Assembly: GCA_030141605.1 (NCBI GenBank)
Contig: JAQGDQ010001284.1
Coordinates: 20,001-49,770, forward strand
Length of the DNA stretch: 29,770 nucleotides
Source of the DNA: Tubiluchus corallicola
Lineage: Eukaryota > Priapulida > Priapulimorpha > Priapulimorphida > Tubiluchidae
Direction: 5' to 3'
A program made the position numbers and the translations under genes. Within the stretch, counting starts at the first letter, position 1, and every line of letters starts with the position of its first letter. Positions 14,101-25,900 of this stretch are shown here, piece by piece. The notes beneath the pieces were generated by a model. That model worked only from the letters and a program-made list of their open reading frames with translations, had not been told where the DNA came from and did not search any database.

Positions 14101-17100
14101 GGCTGCGTCTAACGGTCATCGCGGGAGTTTAAATTTGCACGTTTTATACAGCGTTACGACCGATGCAAACCATGCATACGAAAAGGTAGTATGTAAGTGG
14201 TGTAAAATTTCGAGACAGATTTTTTAAGCTTCATGTAAGCGGAGGGTTTTCCCGTGCTTAACATCACTATCTCAAACACCTTCACGAAGGATGCTGCGTG
14301 TTTATTCAGCAGGTTAATTAACAACTCACCTTGTCCAGTTTAACTTTGACCGACAGCCTTTGTAAGACACAAAGAATGTTCTGCATAAAACCGTCACCGG
14401 ATACTACGTGATCGTCAACCTAGAAAACAACGTCATGTGCTGACATCTACTGAGCGCAGAGTTAAACATTTAGCGTAATAAATACTTTGAAAGAAGAGCA
14501 TTTTTGTCACAGAACGTGAGAGAATGAAATCCTCTTTACTTTTTATTCATGTATTGTTACCACAGGTTAAAGCAGATACATTCCGGGAAAAGTACCCTCT
14601 AGCGAGGTTTAATAAAAGACAAAAACACAGATTAATAAAATATGTAACTAAAGACTAAAGAATCACAACATTTGAGTACATTTTTGTATACCATATTTTC
14701 AGAAGGAAAAAAGCAAAAAACATGACTAGATACCATTTTTGGTTACTCATCTACAAAGTGCCCTATAAGGAGGTCTGCTTTGCTGTGGCATTGTTGTCAC
14801 TCTTGTTTATGTAACACATCTGGTTACTCGCCTACAAAGTACCCTATAAGGAGGTCTGTTTTGCTGTGATGTTGTTGTTGCTCTTGTTTATGTAACACAT
14901 CTGGTTACTTGTCTACAAAGTACCCTATAAGGAGGTCTGTTTTGCTGTGACGTTGTTGTAGTTCTTGTTTATGTAATACGTTTGGTTACTCGTCTACAAA
15001 GTACCCTATAAGAAGGTCTGTTTTGCTGTGATGTTGTTGTCGTTCTTGTTTATGTAATATGTTTGGTTACTCGTCTGCAAAGTACCCTATAAGGAGGTCT
15101 GTTTTGCTGTGACGTTGTTGTAGTTCTTGTTTATGTAATACGTTTGGTTACTCGTCTACAAAGTACCCTATAAGAAGGTCTGTTTTGCTGTGATGTTGTT
15201 GTCGTTCTTGTTTATGTAATATGTTTGGTTACTCGTCTGCAAAGTACCCTATAAGAAGGTCTGTTTTGCTGTGATGTTGTTGTCGTTCTTGTTTATGTAA
15301 TACGTTTGGTTACTCGTCTACAAAGTACCCTATAAGAAGGTCTGTTTTGCTGTGATGTTGTTGTCGTTCTTGTTTATGTAATATGTTTGGTTACTCGTCT
15401 GCAAAGTACCCTATAAGGAGGTCTGTTTTGCTGTGATGTCATTGTCATTCTCGTAATATGTTATCTGGTTATTAGCTCGGAGCTCAACTCTGGAATCACA
15501 ACTAAATCGGTGAAGAAATGGTCATGTGGTTGCCACGGGAGTAACCAAATGCTTCGCATTCAGGACCAATTTTACTTCACGCTGTTTATGTTTTTTTCGT
15601 GGCATTTGTGCACATTATTTGCTTAATAAGTGAGTCGGTTAGTTAGTCAGTGAGCAAAACAAACATGGGATAACAAAATTATTTGCTGATTTCGGTGCCC
15701 TTTCTTCCTTCCGTCCACCCGAAGACGTGCACTGAATCATTGGGTCTTTCCAAATTGCTTTGTTGTACAATTCCCTTACTTATTATTTCAATTCAATTAA
15801 TGTTCTTACAAGAAAATGCTATTCAATGAACCGTTTCAAACGGAAAATGAAAATAAATGAAAGCTAAATATTTATGTTAATAAACAAGGAGTCTTCTAGG
15901 CCAACAATACAAATACTTCTGTTTCCGTCGAATCGACCGGGGAATGTTTTTTTATCCTGCACCCGGCCGGGAATTTTAAAACTTTTTTGTACGTTTATAT
16001 ACTTGCTTGACACAGTCTTACAAAAGCATATTTTTTATGTTAAAACAGGGGTGTGCAAGCTGCGGCCCACGGACCACTTGCGGCCCGCCGAGAGATCTTG
16101 TGCGAAGAGGTTTGTCAACGTAATGAAAGTGCGGCCCGCGCGATCCAGCTGAAGTCTGCGCCAGTATCGCAAAGATATAGTGCGGGTAGTTTTTTCCTCT
16201 AGATCGGATGGCATTGACCCTTACAAGACCGTTGTCACTTAATGTCACTGTCGAACATGACGAAATATATGGTTTTTAATATAAATTTTAATAACTTCTA
16301 AAATAGTTTCTTGAGTGTAGTAGTGCAGTAGTGATGACGTGTGCAAATCGAATGCAAAAAAATCATTATTAGGTCCTACTGTACTTGGCTCCTTGACCAA
16401 ACTGCATGTGGCCCACAGGAATTGCGGGAAAGTTTAATGTGGCCCGGCTAGTCAGATAATTTGCACACCCTGTGTTAAAACGTAAAACGCAATAATTATT
16501 ATGACATCGTTTTTTCGGGGAACACAGGAAGTGGTGGCCATGTTTCTCCACGGCTAACTCTTGGTATTGTACTATTTAACCACCATTGTAATCGAGACTA
16601 AAAATTATGGAATTTTCAGCCAAATCGGTGTATTAACGCCCGAGTAGTGTTGCCGCTTGCACCATAATTGTCAGAACATATACGTACGTTCATGATACAA
16701 AAAAAGAGACTACACAATAGCCGATAATTATACGATAATTTAGTAATGTGAAACCGGAAAACAAAGCGTGAAAAAATCTGCTTTGAAAAAAATCATTGAA
16801 ACATCACTGCTAACCGAAATAAACAACTTTGATTTCAACTGATTTAAAATATTCCACGATTCGGCTTTAAACAAAGTTTTAAAAAAAATTGAAAAAAAAC
16901 TCCTCCCTCCCTACTGACATCTTTTGAGGCAAGACAGAGTGAATTTTTGTTTCAGCCTCAGCTAACAATCAAACTCTGCCATTAACCCTTTCATACCCGT
17001 TGTATCCCGTGGGATACGAGAATATTTTCTGCCTTTAAAATTGATAAAATTTTAAAACTGACAGTTATTTGATCTGTTAATAGTTATTTTGATTTAAGCC

Positions 17101-19893
17101 AATAACAATAGACTAAAAATGGTGATAAAATGGCAAACTAGAAAATCTACATAGCATAAAAACTGTGCAAGGTACAGTACTTTAGAGACGACTTTGTACA
17201 GATCAGCATAGCATGGATACTAAATGTCTTAAATACTTTAAAAAATTATCAGCAGTTGCAAAATGAAGCACATTTTATGCTTCCACTGAATCCCAATGTA
17301 TCCCGTGGGATACAGGCAATATTTAGCACGCGGGCACAGGTAGAAAAAAATAATTATTATGTGTAAACAAGATGGACATACTGAACAAAAGTACCACGCC
17401 AAAAAAAAATTCTTATTAAAAAACTAATTTGGGACTCAAAGGGTTAATAGAGAAACTACCTGTATTCCAGCTCTCTTCTGGTTCAGCTTTAAAACTGTCG
17501 CTAGGAATTCTACGGCGGAGTCGCGAGTTTCCGCGTTCACTAGTAGTGCGTGGATGATACTGAACTGCTTCTCCTGCATACGTAATAAGTCATTTATTTC
17601 ACCTTACACATTTACAACAGTTTCATGTACAATATCTAGTGAAAGGGCCTACAATGGATATAATACAAATAAGAAATACTGCACAGGAAAAGCCTCAAAC
17701 ACTGTTCACTTATACACGAAGGTAAATGTGTTGCGGGCAATCAGAAAGCAGGGCTTGTTAGATTGTCCCACACTAAAAGCAGGGCTTGTTAGATTGTCCC
17801 ACACTAAAAGCAGGGCTTGTTAGATTGTCCCACACTAAAAGCAGGGCTTGTTAGATTGTCCCACACTAAAAGCAGGGCTTGTTAGATTGTCCCACACTAA
17901 AAGCAGGGCTTGTTAGATTGTCCCACACTAAAAGCAGGGCTTGTTAGATTGTCCCACACTAAAAGCAGGGCTTGTTAGATTGTCCCACACTAAAAGCAGG
18001 GCTTGTTAGATTGTCCCACACAGTGATAGAAAAAAATATGGAGATAATCTGAAAACTTAAAGTGAATCGTGATTTAAAAAAAACATTAGTGCTTAAAATT
18101 TGCTTAATAATACAATCATTGTTTGATGTAAATGCAATTGATTAGAAACAGCAATCGATCCTGATAAACAGAAACTTAAACTTCCAAATTCAAATTTAAT
18201 ATCATAATATTTAGCTAAATTATCCATATTTGGCAAATAAATGTAACTACATCGAAATAGAATTTATTGCCGACCGGTTTTCGAACGAACTGTTCACTGA
18301 CAAGGCATCTGAAGCTAAGAAATTTCTAAATTCTGGCAAATTTCTTTGTTTTAGATGGCTTGACAATGAATATTCGAACGAACTGTTCACTGACAAGGCA
18401 TCTGAAGCTAAGAAATTTCTAAATTCTGGCAAATTTCTTTGTTTTAGATGCCTTGACAATGAATATTCGAACGAACTGTTCACTGACAAGGCATCTGAAG
18501 CTAAGAAATTTCTAAATTCTGGCAAATTTCTTTGTTTTAGATGCCTTGACAATGAATATTCGAACGAACTGTTCACTGACAAGGCATCTGAAGCTAAGAA
18601 ATTTCTAAATTCTGGTAAATTTCTTTGTTTTAGATGCCTTGACAATGAATATTCGAACGAACTGTTCACTGACAAGGCATCTGAAGCTAAGAAATTTCTA
18701 AATTCTGGCAAATTTCTTTGTTTTAGATGCCTTGACAATGAACATTTCGTTCGAATTTGCGAAAGAGCGAGTCGGCGATAAAAGAACCGCGAAGTAGCGA
18801 GGGAACACCGTATAATATGCAATAGTTTGCGCAGAGAATTCAAATCCATGCTCGGTTTGAGCACTCAAAACTCACCTGAATAGTTTGAAGCGAAGCACGT
18901 AAGCTCTGACAAGCTAAGGTAACATCGTCCGCACTAAGATGATCAGAACCAAAATATTTCTCAACGACTTTATGCTGAAATATTAGGCAAGCAAATGTGA
19001 GGATAGATAGATTATATCACAAGCTTTGCCACATGTACAAGTCACTCACAAGCCAGTGACGTGAGGATAGATTATATCACAAGCTTTGCCACATGTACAA
19101 GTCACTCACAAGCCAGTGACGTGAGGATAGATTATATCACAAGCTTTGCCACATGTACAAGTCACTCACAAGCCAGTGACGTGAGGATAGATTATATCAC
19201 AAGCTTGCCAGATGTACAAGTCACTCACAAGCCAGTGACGTGAGGATAGATTATATCACAAGCTTTGCCACATGTACAAGTCACTCACAAGCCAGTGACG
19301 TGAGGATAGATTATATCACAAGCTTTGCCACATGTACAAGTCACTCACAAGCCAGTGACGTGAGGATAGATTATATCACAAGCTTTGCCACATGTACAAG
19401 TCACTCACAAGCCAGTGACGTGAGGATAGATTATATCACAAGCTTTGCCACATGTACAAGTCACTCACAAGCCAGTGACGTGAGGATAGATTATATCACA
19501 AGCTTTGCCACATGTACAAGTCACTCACAAGCCAGTGACGTGAGGATAGATTATATCACAAGCTTTGCCACATGTACAAGTCACTCACAAGCCAGTGCCG
19601 TGAGGATAGATTATATCACAAGCTTTGCCACATGTACAAGTCACTCACAAGCCAATGACGTGAGGATAGATTATATCACAAGCTTTGCACATGTACAAGT
19701 CACTCACAAGCCAGTGATGTGAGGATAGATTATATCACAAGCTTTGCCACATGTACAAGTCACTCACAAGCCAGTGACATTCTTATGTAAACCATATTCT
19801 TGGCATAATGTAGAAATAAATGAGAAATTTTTTACAAGCTTTTTTTTCTACCTTTTGTAGAACAAATAGTGAATTTCCAACACGTGCACACGC

Positions 19894-19966
<73 letters not shown>

Positions 19967-22900
19967 CACACACATAATATATATATCATTACATACACGA
20001 CTTCAAAAGGGCAGCATTTCAACAGCAAAAACAAGCCATTTGAAGAAGTTCAAGCAAAACTGGACCCAATCTTAAACTGTAGGTCAAAACAATCTACTCT
20101 TTAAAATATTGAAAGGAAACATACTATTTTTTTCAAAAATGACTTATTACTACACAAACACAATTTCATGTTCGCGCCACTAGTTCTTCGCTGTTACATG
20201 CATTTCACCATTCGCTAGTTAGACGGTCACTAGCGCCTGCATTTCGGAAATGCTTTGCATAAGAAACATGTGCTGTACCTCTCAGTTCAGATGTGTTAGT
20301 TTGTGACGAACTATGCACGTTTGACAGTTCATGCGTGAGCACAGCGGTAAATTTGAAATTTGAATTTTTATCTTAGAACTTGTCTAGTTTTAGTTCAACA
20401 CACTGAATATCTTACAGTAGCACTGTACTTCAATTTTCACTTTCACAAACACATGCAACACGCTCGTGGAATATTTTTGCTGTTGAAAATTATGTTAGTT
20501 TGTGATGTCATCTATAGTTGGGCTCGTCCATTTTTAATTAAGTTTTTAATCCATTATTTAATTATCAAAAATGCTTTTGCAGTATTAATTGTGTTAAAAT
20601 TTATACTTTTTATCGGACTTTATCGGAAAATGGGGTAGTTTATGAAAATCATCCTGTTTTCCTGCGATTTACAGCCAAATATAGGAAGATGAGGAAGGTT
20701 TTTACACAGTTTAGTACTGCAAGTCGTTAAGGCAGAGCGTAGCCAAGACAACACCAACGAGTTAGCGTTTCATCTTAAATAATGATCTTTAAAATGAGCT
20801 AGTAACTGGTCCCGCCACAAACATGTATATTAGGTGGACCTGCACTTAAGTGCCAGATCATGGGTTTGTAGAGTACCGATCTATATAAGGAAACGTTGAT
20901 TGATTTTGTGTTAAAAAGTGTAAAACACTGTACTCAAAAATGTTTTTGATGAAGGCGAAGAAAAGAATAAATGAATGAATGAATGAATGAATGGACAAAT
21001 AAAAGAATTAATTGAAAAATTAATGAGCAAATGAGTGACTGAATAAATGAACAAGTGAATGAAAAAAGAATGAATGAATTAATTAATAAATTAATAAGCA
21101 AATGAATGAATAAATGAGCAAGTGAATGAATAAATGGAAAAATGAATTAATTAACAAATTAATGAGCAAATGAATGAATGACTAAATGAGCAAGTGAATG
21201 AACAAAACAATGAATGAATGATTAATAAATTAATGAACAAATGAATGAGTAAAAGAATGAATGAATTAATAAATAAATTAATGAGCAAATGAATGAATAA
21301 AAGGATGAATGAATTAATCAAAAATTAATGAGCAAATGAATGAATAAAAGGATAAATGAATTAATCAATAAATTAATGAGCAAATGAATGAATAAAAGAA
21401 TGAATTAATCAATAAATTAATGAGCAAATGAATGAATAAAAGAAAGAATTAATAAATAAATTAATGAGCAAATGAATGAATAAAAGGATGAATGAATTAA
21501 TCAATAAATTAATGAGCAAATGAATGAATAAAAGGATGAATGAATTAATCAATAAATTAATAAGCAAATGAATGAATAAAAGAATGAATTAATCAATAAA
21601 ATAATGAGCAAATGAATGAATGAATGAATGAATGAATGAATAAACAAACGACACTTTTACAAACGTCAACAGTATTAAACATACCGTGTCTTCGGCATAC
21701 ACGGACAAATCGAAGAACGGACCGAGAAGCGAAAGTTTCTGTAGTTCTCGACCGTGAGCTTGTGACAGCGGTTCAGGGATGAACAAAGCCTTTTCCGAAG
21801 CCAACTGTAAAACAGAAATGCAGGAATCAATGAACTTATTGCCAGTATGTATGGCATGAGTGTGCAAATTGCGGCCTGCCGAGAGAATTTGTGCGGCCCG
21901 CGAAGAAATTTGTCAACCTAATGAAAATATCCATAATATGCAATAATTTCAGGTTCGAATACTCACCCCTATTCCTGAGTTCCATATATAAGCAGCCCCG
22001 AGCTCTGAAACATTTGCTAAAAGACATGCAGTATAACAGGTGATCTGGGCTTCGTAAGCCATTGTCCTCGCACCAGTCACAGTTAGCACGAAAGATTAGC
22101 CAAACAACTCATCGAATCATTCTACACCAAACGGCTCTCTCTAGAGCATGACAGAAAATGATGCTGCTTTATACAGTGAGTACATGATGCAAGACTTACC
22201 AAGTTACAAATAGGTCTAGTGTTGGAAGGGGCGCAGCGTATTTCGCATAATTCGGCGAGGACGTTCAGAGGTCGACAGAAGTCGTCGCCATCAACACTGC
22301 AGTGCCTGATGTTCTGTTGCAGTCCTATCAGCAGTGGCAAAAACACCTACGAAAACAGTATAGTATTACTATGTATTACTATGTATCACTATGTATTACT
22401 GCACATTGTACTAGCATAGGAGAACGTTGCCATAGCAACAACGTCAGATGTGAAAGTACAAAAACCTTTTTACCATAAACTTTAAAAACCTGTTATAAAT
22501 CTACATAAAACGGAGCTTTAAGGATCCCATGCACAAAAAATCACTTGAAAGGAAAACCGGACGATTGTGTAAGCACGAGTTCAGAATAAAGTATACTCTA
22601 AAATATTGAAAACTACAATAGCTTATTTTAAATCAAAGCTTACATTAAATAATAATTACCTCGAATACTCAAATTTAGTTAAACTTTCAAAGCTACGCGC
22701 GGCTCAGTGAATCTACTAAGATTGGCAGCGGCGTCTTTTTGTCACATTCGCGTGGCCGATAAACAGAAGGCGGTACCGTGATAACCATGATCATGAACTG
22801 CAGTGTTAGTTTCTGACGTCCATGATGTTCCATGACCAAGACAAGCAGAAACTGCATTACAAGTATACATATTCAAACATTTTTGTCTATGGAGATTCAT

Positions 22901-25900
22901 ACATATACTGATACATAATGTGTCGGCCGATCATTATTTTTGGAACAGAAATCAAAACTGGGAACCTGCCACAGCAAAATTTTATTTGAACACTAATCGC
23001 TGTAAAATATGTTTGGAAAAATATCGGTTCACGGTGATTATTTTCGCAACCCTTTCTAATTTGCCTGCCCATTTTTATCATTTTCCCGGACTTTTTACTA
23101 AACTATCTTTTTCCCTGACTTTTTCATGATTTTCCAGGATAGCCTGCATTTTCAGGGATTTTCCCTGACCATGGGAACCCAGTCGGTAAACGTCATGTCA
23201 CATTTAACTAACATTCTAAGACAGAAAAAATCAGTAATTCGCAGTCAAATGCTGACGTCTGCATGAAACAGGGATGAGAATGACAAATTGCAAAAAACTC
23301 TGAAACAAGCCGGGGGTTTGGGGGCTGCGTAGGCCACCATGGAGGTTCACGGGGGGCGAGGCCCCGTTGGAGCCAGCAACAAATTGCAATTTTGTGACCA
23401 TAGAGAGTCTCTAAGTGGACTTAAAATATCAGTTACCTTGTTTCATGCATAATTTAAAATACCCAACTATCAAGGATACATGATACCTAATTGTCTAAAA
23501 AATGCCCAAGTATTGGCAGCTCCTATGCAAACGTATATAGAAACTGTCTGCAATTGACTCAAATAACTCCGCACAATTGATTCTATATTTTTATACATAG
23601 ATATATATATACGTAGTTACACTGATGTACGTGATGTAAACAAAGTGACGGCCTGCCAACTAGCAGTCAGCTTGTGAAATAATGTACTGGGTCCGTAAAC
23701 ATTTTCTCAACGAATTTACGCGATTTACAAAAATGGCACTACTGGTCCTCCAAAAACTCTGAATTCCGCGTATCCGCGCAAAATTCTCATCCCTGCAAAT
23801 GCTGACGTCTGTATGAAATGTTACATTGACATAGTTTTTGTGAATAATTCTAGAAGGTCATACAGTGCGGAAAGCAGACGTATTGTTTGCTAGCAAAAAC
23901 ACAAGTTCTTGTAGAAATCCACCAGGTAAACAGCCGTCTAGGAGAAAACTGAGTAGCGGAGATTGTCCAAGCGTTGCACACGGGCTGAAACATACATATG
24001 CAAAAAATAGCATGTTAGTTAAGGTAAAAATAGTAAAGGTAAGCATAAACGTAAAGGTAAACGTAAAGGTAAAGGTAAATGTAAACGTAAATGTAAAGGT
24101 AAACGTAAATGTAAATGTAAACGTAAATGTAAAGGTAAACGTAAATGTAAATGTAAACGTAAACGTAAATGTAAATGTAAACGTAAATGTAAATGTAAAT
24201 GTAAATGTAAACGTAAATGTAAACGTAAAGCAGGGGTGTGCAAATTATCTGACTAGCGGGGCCACATTAAACTTTCCCACAATTCCTGCGGGTCACAGGC
24301 AGTTTGGTCAAGGAGCCAAGTACAGAAAGGCCTAATAACGATTTTTTTGCATCCGACCTGCGTACATCATTACTACTACACTTAAGAAACTATTTTAGGA
24401 GTTATTAAAATTTATATTACAAACCATATATTTCTACTTTCAGGACAGATAGTGGTAATTTCATTACAATGCATATTAGTAATGTGTATCACACAGTCTG
24501 TGTAGTACAGTGACATTAAGCTGCAACCGCCTTGTAAGGGTTAATGGCATCCGATCTAGTAGAAAAAACTACCTGCGCTATCTTTGGGATCGTGGCACGG
24601 ACTTCAGCTGGATACACTCAATTAATCGCCCGGGCCGCACAAATTCTCTCGGCGGGCCGCAATTTGCACACCCCTGACGTAAAGGTAAATGTAAACGTAA
24701 ACATCTGGGCTAGATAAAGTCACGTTCACATGCACACCTGAGAAGACTACTGTATTCCCCTGTCAGCATTACATTTCATTTCATCACAGCCCTGTAGTAC
24801 AATATTTTCAAGTCCCTAAGCACACACCTGGCATTTTCCAATGTATATTGTGCATTGTTTTCTAACAGAACACAATTTGTTATGATTACCAAAACTATTT
24901 TTACGAGAACATAATACGAGGCACTTCTAGGAAAAAAGTTCGTGTACCAAGTTATCAGTTTTCTGTGACCAAACGTTACCCCAAAGACACCAGGACACTA
25001 AGAGTAAAAATAATTCGTCTTATAGTATAGTAGATAATTCGTTGTACTGGCTGTGCATAACTGATTATTGATGCGTTAGGACTGGCAAAACTATGAAGGG
25101 TCTGATTATAAAACGCACCGTTTAATGCCAACCCCTAATTTAGCTTGCTCTCTGCTCCGGCTCAGTCTAATTCCCTGAGCTTGGCGTGTCGCACGGCTTA
25201 TATATCGTGTGCGAACAGTAGAGGGACTCTATTAAATATGTTAAATGTCAGGTAATTAAAATATGTTAAATGAAGAATACCCAGGAAGCCAGACTCCCAA
25301 ATAAGGAATTAAGGTGCGGCGGTCACGTGACTGCTCACTAGTCAGACTTCCAAATAAGGAATTCCCCATTCTGGACAGACTGCGCACGCAGCCTGGCACG
25401 GATGCTGAAGCCACCCGCCATAGAAGATGGATTTTGAGACCAGTCGGTCAGGCCAGGGAAGCCAAGAGATCAGGGGGTGTTTGGCATTGGTATTGATCTT
25501 TTATGTTGTGATGCTTATTAATAAAGTGTTATTTCCTAATCCAAGTCTCATAGTTTTGCCATTCCTCAAATGTAAATATAAAGCTACACACTTTACTCGC
25601 ATACGTACTACCACTATACGATAATATAAACCAATAACAATAATTTTACTCGAAGCTTCGACACCTCGATTCTGAATCACTTACTCACGTGACACCACTC
25701 CTTAACGGGCTTCATACCAGCATTCATCAACATAATTATTTATGATAATCTAATGCTTTTAACATAATTTAACAGGCTCTCTTTACACTAAGACTTTTAA
25801 AATACATAATTTTGCCTAATGAACAATTATCGCAACACTCACATCACAGAGAATAAAACTCCTTGTAAGCACAGAGAAGTGTAACGAACACACTGAACTC

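Noticed and set aside
18230-18864. Long repetitive frames on both strands (183 and 205 codons)
   Set aside because: A 93-bp unit keeps any stop-free frame open; it lies in a UBE4B intron, both strands are equally open, and the peptide has no recognisable domain.
19061-19722. Repetitive plus-strand frames of 60 and 160 codons
   Set aside because: The 60-bp unit is divisible by three; the frame breaks wherever a unit loses one base, and nothing suggests selection on the peptide.
24019-24335. Val-Asn-Val-Lys and Leu-His repeat frames
   Set aside because: They arise from the GTAAAY hexamer array and run into the hAT MITE.
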